From Brachybacterium sp. (GTDB taxonomy: Bacteria > Actinomycetota > Actinomycetes > Actinomycetales > Dermabacteraceae): a DNA stretch of 5,235 nt. Below, piece by piece: positions 1 through 5,235 of the stretch. The stretch lies in the NCBI GenBank assembly GCA_030451965.1, contig JAKDNE010000244.1:1-5235 (forward strand), in the 5' to 3' direction. The position numbers and the translations under genes were made by a program. Each line of letters begins with the position of its first letter. Positions within the stretch are counted from its first letter, which is position 1. Under the pieces are notes generated by a model. The model worked only from the letters and a program-made list of their open reading frames with translations, searched no databases and was not told the origin of the DNA.

Positions 1-19
1 AGAACCCCTGCCCCCGCCT

Positions 20-57
20 GGCGATGGGGACAACTCCCCATGCTCCTCCCCATCGCC
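20..57. repeat. Nested inverted repeat sharing the ATGGGGA/TCCCCAT motif
   Basis: GGCGATGGGGA (20-30) and TCCCCATCGCC (47-57) are perfect 11-base inverted arms separated by 16 bases. A further TCCCCAT at 35-41 lies inside the spacer, so the left arm can also pair with it across the four-base loop CAAC. The core at 24-42 is nearly identical to the palindrome in front of the WXG100 gene. It is placed where it could serve a minus-strand gene starting beyond the left edge. Confidence 0.55.
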
Positions 58-241
58 CATATTGGACATTTCTGCAGGCCACAGAGGAGTGGAAGGGGAT
101 CTGGGGGCTGCTCCGGCTGTGGACGGACACGATTCTCCGGGGCCGTCGGGGTGGTGGTGGGAGCGACGCGACCGCAGCCGGCGTGCATCCGCACACCCGC
201 AGGACGGCGCTGACGCGCACGAGGACCCGGGCATGCAGAAA

Positions 242-292
242 GGCCCCGCACCCGTGGGCTGGTTCTGGCGATCCCCCAGAGGGGCCGGGGCC
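242..292 (-). terminator. Branched hairpin downstream of the LpqN-like gene, probable terminator
   Basis: Starting 18 bases after the LpqN-like stop, arms CGGGGCC (286-292) and GGCCCCG (242-248) can pair over seven bases. The enclosed segment carries its own CCCC-AGA-GGGG stem at 274-284. On the minus strand the closing arm is followed by TTTCTG, a short T tract in the right orientation for stopping the LpqN-like transcript. The large loop makes this less certain than the hairpin after the WXG100 gene. Confidence 0.42.
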
Positions 293-310
293 GAGATGGA
301 CGCAGCGGAC

Positions 311-793
311 TCAGTCGAGCGTCACGCGCAGCGAGTCCTGGATGGTGCGGACGGTCTCGATCTCCTCATCGGCGCTCTCGGCGCCGCAGCTGCCGACGAC
401 CTCCAGGACGTCCGTGGCCACCCCGCCGCGGTCGATGACCGCGTAGCGTGCCGCCTGGACCACGGTGGGGCGCCCGGGCTGGGTATATCCGTATTCGCTG
501 GCGATCCAGGTGGCACCGTCCACCTCGATCTCCCCCGTGCCGAGCTCCTCGAGCTCCGGCAGCGCCGCCTTGCGCTGGTCGAGCCCGGCTCTGGCCGACT
601 CGAGGGTGAAGTCCGGACCGAACCGCTGCACCGTCACGACGACATTCGCCCGGAAGGACCCCTCCACCCGGGGCTGGGCCACGGCGACCTGGACTCCGGG
701 GACGGTCAGGGTCTCCCAATCATCCGGCACCTCGACCGCGATCCGAGGCGGTCCGGGGAAGTCCGCGCTCGGGTATTCGATGCTTTTTGCCAT
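311..793 (-). CDS. LpqN/LpqT-like protein without a signal peptide
   Basis: This 160-residue protein resembles the LpqN/LpqT family, whose members have a Mog1/PsbP-like alpha-beta fold. The resemblance rests on PDDWE near residue 23, a strand FRANVVVTVQRF, a helix with a QRKAALPELEEL stretch, then GEIEVDGATWIASEY, a QAARYAVID strand, and a C-terminal helix ending TIQDSLRV. I recognise the pattern but ran no search. Unlike LpqN and LpqT it starts MAKSIEYPS, with no hydrophobic leader and no lipobox cysteine; its only cysteine is C136. It is therefore probably cytosolic, or exported by a route without an N-terminal signal. The start is ATG 791-793, with GGAG seven bases upstream, and the stop is TGA 311-313. 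It follows the WXG100 gene on the same strand after a 132-base gap containing a hairpin, so it probably has its own promoter. A role as ESX chaperone, accessory factor or cargo is inference from its neighbours only. Confidence 0.82.
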   Translation of the reverse strand: MAKSIEYPSADFPGPPRIAVEVPDDWETLTVPGVQVAVAQPRVEGSFRANVVVTVQRFGPDFTLESARAGLDQRKAALPELEELGTGEIEVDGATWIASEYGYTQPGRPTVVQAARYAVIDRGGVATDVLEVVGSCGAESADEEIETVRTIQDSLRVTLD

Positions 794-800
794 GGATATG

Positions 801-804
801 CTCC
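801..804 (-). promoter_or_regulatory. Ribosome binding site of the LpqN-like gene
   Basis: On the minus strand GGAG stands seven bases before the ATG at 793. This is a standard Shine-Dalgarno match and spacing, and it supports that start over the GTG/ATG codons further inside. Confidence 0.75.
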
Positions 805-836
805 GTTCGTCCCACCACTGACGACGGTCAACCTAT

Positions 837-855
837 CAGGCATGCACCAGGCATG
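837..855. repeat. Direct repeat CAGGCATG x2
   Basis: CAGGCATG occurs at 837-844 and again at 848-855, an 11-base period or one helical turn. It lies between the terminator hairpin and the LpqN-like start. A TANNNT-type box (TAGGTT, minus strand 830-835) overlaps nearby, so the repeats would sit in the -35 zone of that promoter if it is real. Tandem same-face repeats could bind a regulator, but eight bases is short enough to be chance. Confidence 0.3.
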
Positions 856-860
856 ACGAC

Positions 861-887
861 GGCCCGAGCGGAGTGTCCGCCCGGGCC
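861..887 (-). terminator. Probable terminator hairpin after the WXG100 gene
   Basis: The hairpin begins 38 bases beyond the WXG100 stop. The minus-strand RNA reads GGCCCGGGCGGA-CAC-UCCGCUCGGGCC-like arms: six GC-rich pairs, one G-U pair, then five more pairs around a CAC loop. In plus-strand RNA the G-U position is an A-C mismatch, so only the minus orientation is fully paired, matching the gene direction. No T-run follows, which is common for actinobacterial terminators. Confidence 0.6.
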
Positions 888-925
888 TCGCCCACCGTCG
901 GTCGTGAGCATCAGGGGCGTTCCCG

Positions 926-1195
926 TCAGCGGGACGAGGCGGTCTCCTGCTCGGAGGCGTTGCGGTCAGCCGACTCTCCCAGCTCGTTGACCGAGTTCAT
1001 GATCTGCTGCAGCGCCGGCACCATCTCGCTCTGCCACTGGCCGCGGAAACGGTCCGCATCGGGACCGGTCCAGTCCACATCAGCGAGACCGCTGGTCAGC
1101 TCCTGCTCGATCCTGGTGATCTCCTCGGCTGCGTCGCGCAGCTGGGCCGACATCCGCCGGACCTCTTCGACGTTCATACCCTTCGTGGCGTTCAC
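926..1195 (-). CDS. WXG100 family type VII secretion protein (EsxA/EsxB-like)
   Basis: This 89-residue protein has the size and layout of WXG100 (ESAT-6-like) proteins: a first amphipathic helix rich in E, R and A (about 8-38), the hallmark turn W42-T43-G44 at mid-length, then a second helix with F50 and W54, and a polar tail ending TASSR. Members fold as helical hairpins, dimerise, and are exported by EccC-driven ESX systems. Here it is probably a substrate, a substrate partner or an EccC-activating ligand. I chose GTG at 1193-1195 because a purine-rich AGGAAGGGGA lies about 10 bases upstream. The in-frame ATG at 1175-1177 has its only GAAGG two bases away, and the ATG at 1271-1273 adds a non-WXG-like extension upstream of the likely -10 box. 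The protein has no tyrosine, so it lacks the usual C-terminal YxxxD/E export signal. It is the only WXG100 gene here, 208 bases downstream of eccC with its own likely promoter and terminator. Confidence 0.9.
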   Translation of the reverse strand: MNATKGMNVEEVRRMSAQLRDAAEEITRIEQELTSGLADVDWTGPDADRFRGQWQSEMVPALQQIMNSVNELGESADRNASEQETASSR

Positions 1196-1204
1196 AGTTC
1201 GGGT

Positions 1205-1214
1205 TCCCCTTCCT
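1205..1214 (-). promoter_or_regulatory. Ribosome binding site deciding the WXG100 start
   Basis: The minus strand reads AGGAAGGGGA, then nine to ten bases, then GTG at 1195. The spacing is slightly long but the purine run is strong. It favours the GTG over the ATG at 1177, whose nearest GAAGG is too close, and it places W42-x-G44 at the family's usual position. Confidence 0.7.
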
Positions 1215-1275
1215 GATGGATCCCACCCGCGCCCTGTTCCGGTGCACCGGCGTGATGTCGTGGTCGACAGCATTC

Positions 1276-1281
1276 ACTGTA
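1276..1281 (-). promoter_or_regulatory. Candidate -10 box (TACAGT) of the WXG100 promoter
   Basis: TACAGT on the minus strand fits the actinobacterial TANNNT pattern and would start transcription near 1269, giving a leader of roughly 75 bases before the GTG. Seventeen bases upstream there is only a poor -35 (TGGTCC, three of six matches to TTGACA). That -35 position overlaps the edge of the palindrome at 1302-1323, as expected for a regulated promoter. No transcript evidence is available. Confidence 0.45.
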
Positions 1282-1287
1282 GAGCGA

Positions 1288-1301
1288 TCCGCAGATGCGG
1301 A
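1288..1301. repeat. Small dyad TCCGCA-GA-TGCGGA between -35 and -10
   Basis: Two perfect six-base arms flank a two-base centre, immediately next to the larger palindrome at 1302-1323. The dyad lies in the spacer between the presumed -35 and -10 elements of the WXG100 promoter. It could be a second regulator site, or a short stem if transcripts from eccC read through. Confidence 0.4.
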
Positions 1302-1326
1302 CCATGGGGAGGAGTCCCCATGGGGA
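1302..1326. promoter_or_regulatory. Palindrome with extra half-site upstream of the WXG100 gene (candidate operator)
   Basis: CCATGGGGA (1302-1310) and TCCCCATGG (1315-1323) form perfect 9-base inverted arms around a four-base spacer. A third half-site, ATGGGGA (1320-1326), overlaps the right arm, so TCCCCATGGGGA at 1315-1326 is itself a 12-base palindrome. The minus-strand core ATGGGGAC-TC-CTCCCCATG matches the plus strand at 24-42 in 17 of 19 positions. It lies beside the -35 position of the candidate WXG100 promoter, so a transcription-factor site is the simplest reading. A hairpin terminating eccC transcripts is the alternative, but there is no T-run after it. Confidence 0.55.
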
Positions 1327-1336
1327 CGGAGAACCT

Positions 1337-1353
1337 CGCGGAGTCGTCCCGCG
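1337..1353 (-). terminator. Weak hairpin downstream of eccC
   Basis: About 50 bases past the eccC stop the minus-strand RNA can form CGCGGG-ACGAC-UCCGCG, a six-pair stem with one G-U pair; on the plus strand the same position is an A-C mismatch. It is followed by AGGUUCUCC, only a very weak U tract. It may terminate eccC or simply be chance in GC-rich DNA. Confidence 0.28.
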
Positions 1354-1403
1354 GGCACGCCACGTCATCGGCTCCGCCATCCCGCAGCCCACCCGTGCCG
1401 CAC

Positions 1404-4400
1404 TCAGCCGGTGGTGATCTGTGCGACCTGCAGTTTCAACGCGCGGCCACTGTGCACGAGGAATCCGCGCCCGGGCGGGAAGTCCGCCCGACGGATCCTC
1501 CCCAGCCCGGTCCCGAGCAGGGAGTCGCCGTCCGTGTCGCTCGGCTGCAGCAGGAGCCCGCGCCGGCCCGCCTTGAAGGGCTGGGCGAGGACGTAGGCCT
1601 GCGACCACGAGGCCGACTCGTTCTCACCGACCACGAACTGGCCCTCACGGGTGCTGGCCCGGATCAGCTTGTCCAGATCGTTCTCGACCCCGCTGCCGGT
1701 GAAGTCCGCGACGCCGTCGATGAACAGGGCGAGCTTGCCCTCCCCCACGGAGCCGGACTCGATGGTCTGGCGCAGCTGGCCGGCGAGCTCGCGGACCGTG
1801 TCCGGGTCGGAGGCCTCCACGTCCCAGATCGGCAGCCCGGTCAATGGTGTGCGGCGCGAGGAGAAGCGGACCAGGCGCATCGGTTCGTCCACCGCCTTCA
1901 GGCCGGTGGCGATGGTCAGCATCGCGGTGGTGCGGCCCGAGCCCATCGGCCCCGTGACCATGAACGCGCCCCGCGGCTCGTAGGTGAGCTCGGCCAGGGT
2001 CTCGTCGGCCAGCCCCAGCACGGGCAGGCCGCCGACCGTCGCGCGCAGGGACGTGAACTCGACGCGCTCGGGAAGGCGCTTGATCTCCGGGGCCTCGGGC
2101 ATCCCGGCCCGGCGCATCGCCTTGGCGAGCTTGGAGACCTCGCGGGACTGGATGGCGACGTTGGCGTCGCCGCCGTGCACGGCGACCTGCACCTCGTGGC
2201 CGTCCTGGATGGAGCGGCCGGGGGGTGAGGTGCTGTCCAGCACGTCCTTGGGCTCGCCGAAGGCGACGTAGTCGTCGTCGCTCGCCATCCGGTGGATCAG
2301 CCGGCGCTGGATCGAGGATCCCAGCGACGTCGGGATCGCGTTGGGGCGATCGCCGGTGACGACGACGTGCACGCCCACCTGGCGGCCGTCGGTCGCGATC
2401 TGGACGAAGGTCGTGAACCACTTCGAGAGGTTCGAGTAGTCGTAGGCCTCACGGAACGCCGCCATGCCATCGACCAGCAGCAGGACGCGCGGGGTGTCCG
2501 GCTTGCCTGCCAGCTCACGGTACTCGGCCACCGAACCGGCGCGGAGCTTCGCGAACTCCTTCGCCCTGTCATCGATCAGCAGGCGCAGGGTCCGCAGGAG
2601 TCGGATCACCCGTTCCTCGTCGTCACCCGAGACGATCGTGCCCACGTGCGGGAGCTCTTCGAGCATCGTCAGCCCGGACGCGCCGAAGTCGAGGCCGTAG
2701 ACGTGGATGGGGCCGCCGCGGACCGTGGCGGCGGCCGAGATCGCGAGGGTACGCAGCGTGGTGGACTTGCCAGAGCCGCCGGTGCCGTAGATGGCCATGT
2801 TTCCGTCCCGGTCCGGGAAGTACGAGGTCGTCGGCTGGGCCTGGTCCTCGGGGACGTCCACCACGCCCAGCAGCAGCTCCTCGTCGGTGCGTCGGCTGGG
2901 CAGTCGCGAGAGGTCGTAGGCATCCGCCAGCTCCGACAGCCACGGCTTGCGCGGCGCGGGCACCCCGGCACTCTCCGCGGCGGCCACGACCGTCGAGACG
3001 ACCCGGGAGATGTCGTTGGGGCCGGGGTCCTGCACCTCCTTGGTGGGCGGGGCTGGGATGTCCCACTGCTCACCGGTGCCGAAGTCCTTCTCGACGATGT
3101 CGATCCGGGCCTGTTCGGGTTCGTCGGTGGTCCAGCCGCCGGCGTATCCGGACTGGAAGGTCGCGATCCGTCCAGGACCTGTCTTGGCCGCGCCGCGGCC
3201 CGGGATGCCGGGGTCGAAGTGCGCGGCCATCTTGTCCCCCAGGATGTCCTTGGAGTCGGCCTCGTCGGCCATGCGCAGCGCGATGCGGAGGTTCGTGTTG
3301 GCGCGCAGATTGTCCTTGATCACGCCCGCGGGCCGCTGAGTGGCGAGGATCAGGTGCAGCCCCAGGGAGCGGCCTCGGGCCGCGACGTCCACGACGCCGT
3401 CGACGAACTCCGGGATCTCCTTGGCCAGCGCCGCGAACTCGTCGACGATGATGATCAGGCTGGGTGGGGTCTCGGGATCCCCGGTGCGCTCCAGCGAGAC
3501 CAGGTCCTTCGCCTTCTTCCGGTTCAGCAGGTGCTCGCGGTAGTGCAGCTCGGCCCGCAGCGAGGTCAGTGCGCGCCGCACCAGGTGCTGGGAGAGGTCG
3601 GTGACCAGGCCGACGGTATGCGGCAGGGCGACGGCGTCGGCGAAGGCGGCGCCACCCTTGTAGTCCACGAACAGGAACGTCACCCTGTCGGGGCTGTGCG
3701 CCGTGGCCATGCCCAGCACCCAGGCCTGGAGGAACTCGGACTTGCCGGCACCGGTGGTGCCGCCCACCAGCGCGTGGGGACCGTTGGTTCGCAGGTCGAG
3801 GTGGAAGGCATCCTGGCCGTTGTGGCCGACCAGCCCGCGCAGGTTCGCGTCGTGCTTGCGCCGCTGCGGCTCCGAGCCGTCCCGCGGGGTGAGGGAGTTG
3901 TTCTCCTTCCACCGCTCGATGATGTAGTTCGGGTCCTCAGCCATCTGCATGCTGCCGAGTGTGAGGTAGGAGATCGAGCGGGGCAGATCGGAGTCGTCGT
4001 CGATCGGGACGCCGGCATCGATCACCGGGGCCAGGTGACGGGCCACGCCCGAGGCGACCTCGACCGACACGGTCTCGACCGTCACCGGGTAGAACCGCTC
4101 CCCCAGACGCACGTGCCCAGCGCTCGCACCCTCCACGGACTCCTCGACGGAGACGTAGGTGCGGCAGGCGGCCGGCAGCGCCGCGACGTTGGAGGCGGAC
4201 CAGATCACATGGATGCCGACATCCGGTCCTCGCTCGGCGACGCGCACCAGCCGGGCGCGATCCACCGGGGCGTCGTCCTCGATGATGACCACGAGGTTCG
4301 GCGTGACCGGCTCCGGTGGGATCTCGGGCTCCGCCTCGATCTGGATGGTCATCGGCGTGCGCAGGCTCGGAGGGGTGTCCCCTGCCCGCTGCTCGATGAG

Positions 4401-5235
4401 CTCCTCGATGCGCGAGAGCAGCGAGGTGCCGCGGCCGGGGGTGTCGGCGAGGTGGTCACCGGGCAGCGGCGAATGGGCGCTCGAGGTGTGCGGGAGCCAT
4501 TTCAGCCACTGCCACATCTCACGGCTGGAGCGTGAGGTGATCGCCGCGATCGCGACCTCCGCAGGGGAATGGAGGGCGAAGATCTGGGTGACGATGCCGC
4601 GGGCCACGCCGTCGGCCTCCTCACCACCGCCGGCCACCCCGATGTTGCCCGCGTACCGGAGCTCCGCCGCCACCGGCACGCCGGCGATCAGCTTGTACTC
4701 CTCGTTCATGTCATCGAGCATGTCGTAGTACTTCGGGATCGCGTCGTTCTCCCCGGGCATCTCGATGCCCACCCGGGACTCGGCGATGCCCAGGCCCAGC
4801 CGCACCGTGCCGAAGGCATTGTGCTCGGGACGATGCGTCCACAGCAGCCGGCCCAGCCGGAATGCGGCGTCGACCGTGTCCGCCGCCGACGGGGTCTCGA
4901 CCAGGCGCACCGCACGCTCGAGGTCCTGCGCCGCGGTGACCCGCCGTTTGAGGGAGGCCAGGCCCTCATCGAAGTTCACGATCTGCCGCTCGAGCATCTT
5001 CTTCTGCTGGAACTTGCGGTTCAGGTACCCGGCCGTGGCCATCATCGGCATCATGAACACGAACATCAGCGAGTACGGGCTGCGGGTCATCGAGAACATG
5101 AGACCGCCCATGAGGATGGGGGCGAACATCATGAAGATCGGGAAGAACTGCGGCTGCGGCTCCTTGGGCGGGGTAGGTGCTTTCAGGGGCCGGTAGGGGA
5201 AGCGCGGCACCACGCGCGGGGAGCGGTTGAACTCC
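1404..5235 (-). CDS. eccC: Type VII secretion motor ATPase EccC (FtsK/SpoIIIE family), 5' end outside the window
   Basis: EccC is the membrane-anchored ATPase that recognises WXG100 substrates and drives their export through the ESX/type VII channel. Residues below are numbered from the GTG at 5213. Two hydrophobic segments lie at about 23-42 and 47-64, followed by a basic/coiled stretch and an N-terminal cytosolic region to about 430. Three P-loop domains follow. Domain 1 has Walker A GGTTGAGKS (484-492, K491), Walker B LIIIVDE (D591, E592) and the FtsK-type ATQRPA motif (624-629). Domain 2 has GTGGSGKST (810-818, K816) but VDG (D915, G916) at Walker B. Domain 3 has GPMGSGRTT (1088-1096), with arginine replacing the lysine, and IDG (D1166, G1167). 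Only domain 1 keeps a catalytic glutamate, as known for the family. The stop is TGA at 1404-1406. The frame is open to 5235, and the preceding codons read EFNRSPRV, resembling the conserved EccC N-terminal FNRxPR segment. GTG 5213 is therefore probably internal and the gene is cut by the window edge. At about 1,276 visible residues it is near full EccC length; an upstream FHA domain is possible but unseen. Confidence 0.95.
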   Translation of the reverse strand, partial: EFNRSPRVVPRFPYRPLKAPTPPKEPQPQFFPIFMMFAPILMGGLMFSMTRSPYSLMFVFMMPMMATAGYLNRKFQQKKMLERQIVNFDEGLASLKRRVTAAQDLERAVRLVETPSAADTVDAAFRLGRLLWTHRPEHNAFGTVRLGLGIAESRVGIEMPGENDAIPKYYDMLDDMNEEYKLIAGVPVAAELRYAGNIGVAGGGEEADGVARGIVTQIFALHSPAEVAIAAITSRSSREMWQWLKWLPHTSSAHSPLPGDHLADTPGRGTSLLSRIEELIEQRAGDTPPSLRTPMTIQIEAEPEIPPEPVTPNLVVIIEDDAPVDRARLVRVAERGPDVGIHVIWSASNVAALPAACRTYVSVEESVEGASAGHVRLGERFYPVTVETVSVEVASGVARHLAPVIDAGVPIDDDSDLPRSISYLTLGSMQMAEDPNYIIERWKENNSLTPRDGSEPQRRKHDANLRGLVGHNGQDAFHLDLRTNGPHALVGGTTGAGKSEFLQAWVLGMATAHSPDRVTFLFVDYKGGAAFADAVALPHTVGLVTDLSQHLVRRALTSLRAELHYREHLLNRKKAKDLVSLERTGDPETPPSLIIIVDEFAALAKEIPEFVDGVVDVAARGRSLGLHLILATQRPAGVIKDNLRANTNLRIALRMADEADSKDILGDKMAAHFDPGIPGRGAAKTGPGRIATFQSGYAGGWTTDEPEQARIDIVEKDFGTGEQWDIPAPPTKEVQDPGPNDISRVVSTVVAAAESAGVPAPRKPWLSELADAYDLSRLPSRRTDEELLLGVVDVPEDQAQPTTSYFPDRDGNMAIYGTGGSGKSTTLRTLAISAAATVRGGPIHVYGLDFGASGLTMLEELPHVGTIVSGDDEERVIRLLRTLRLLIDDRAKEFAKLRAGSVAEYRELAGKPDTPRVLLLVDGMAAFREAYDYSNLSKWFTTFVQIATDGRQVGVHVVVTGDRPNAIPTSLGSSIQRRLIHRMASDDDYVAFGEPKDVLDSTSPPGRSIQDGHEVQVAVHGGDANVAIQSREVSKLAKAMRRAGMPEAPEIKRLPERVEFTSLRATVGGLPVLGLADETLAELTYEPRGAFMVTGPMGSGRTTAMLTIATGLKAVDEPMRLVRFSSRRTPLTGLPIWDVEASDPDTVRELAGQLRQTIESGSVGEGKLALFIDGVADFTGSGVENDLDKLIRASTREGQFVVGENESASWSQAYVLAQPFKAGRRGLLLQPSDTDGDSLLGTGLGRIRRADFPPGRGFLVHSGRALKLQVAQITTG

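Larger units (their letters stand above)
1..310. other. Non-coding stretch at the left edge
   Basis: I recognise no gene here. It contains the nested inverted repeat at 20-57 and the hairpin at 242-292. Bases 58-235 are GC-rich with no motif I can support. The open plus-strand frames starting at 24 and 62 run antisense into the LpqN-like gene and give low-complexity R/G/D/H-rich translations typical of shadow frames. A promoter for a minus-strand gene beyond the left edge may lie here, but no convincing -10/-35 pair is visible. Confidence 0.6.

Noticed and set aside
430..775. YxxxD-like strings in the LpqN-like protein (YPSAD at residues 7-11, YAVID at 117-121)
   Set aside because: One is at the N-terminus and the other within a predicted beta strand, not in a C-terminal helical tail after a helix-turn-helix, so they are unlikely to be type VII export signals.
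62..856. Plus-strand open frame of 264 codons over the LpqN-like gene
   Set aside because: It is antisense to a gene with a good ribosome site and family-like sequence, and its translation is low-complexity with no recognisable motif.
1196..1273. Upstream ATG extending the WXG100 protein to 115 residues
   Set aside because: The extra 26 residues (T, R and G rich) are unlike WXG100 N-termini and would move the W-x-G away from its usual position. The start has no better ribosome site than the GTG at 1195.
873..2228. Plus-strand open frame of 451 codons
   Set aside because: It overlaps the whole WXG100 gene, the intergenic palindromes and the end of eccC in antisense, and has no family resemblance.
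2292..4535. Long plus-strand open frame (747 codons) antisense to eccC
   Set aside because: High-GC codon bias opens the opposite frame. The translation is rich in R, G, D, V, H and Q without any domain, and eccC motifs on the other strand are unmistakable.
1..5235. CRISPR arrays, tRNA or rRNA genes, insertion sequences
   Set aside because: No spaced direct repeats, cloverleaf, rRNA-like stretch, transposase or terminal inverted repeats with target duplications were seen.

Overview
This is a very GC-rich window with the gene content of a high-GC Gram-positive bacterium (Actinomycetota; a Micrococcales-type genus is my guess, not shown by the sequence). All three recognisable genes lie on the minus strand and make up part of a type VII (ESX/WXG100) secretion locus. 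Transcription runs from the right edge to the left. First comes eccC, a three-ATPase membrane motor running off the right edge (1404-5235). Next is a small WXG100 protein (926-1195), and last a 160-residue LpqN/LpqT-like protein without a signal peptide (311-793).

Layout, right to left. The eccC frame stays open to base 5235, and the residues before its first in-window start codon already look like conserved EccC sequence, so its true start is outside. A 208-base gap follows, holding a weak hairpin after eccC, a 9-bp-arm palindrome, a second small dyad, a TACAGT -10-like box and a good ribosome binding site for the WXG100 gene. A 132-base gap after the WXG100 gene holds a 12-bp hairpin that is fully paired only as minus-strand RNA (likely terminator), then the ribosome binding site of the LpqN-like gene. 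The left 310 bases hold a probable terminator for the LpqN-like gene and, near the left edge, a nested inverted repeat. I see no gene there.

How the parts may work together: EccC is the cytosolic/membrane motor that recognises WXG100-type substrates and powers export. The WXG100 protein is the probable substrate, substrate partner or motor-activating ligand. The LpqN-like protein is probably a cytosolic accessory factor or a cargo; its role is unknown. The channel components EccB, EccD and EccE and the mycosin protease are not in the window.

The most interesting non-coding signal is a palindrome, ATGGGGAC-NN-CTCCCCATG. It matches at 17 of 19 positions between the promoter region of the WXG100 gene and the left edge of the window, and each copy has a third half-site. 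It looks like a shared operator, or less likely a dispersed structural repeat, that could tie a gene beyond the left edge to this secretion locus.
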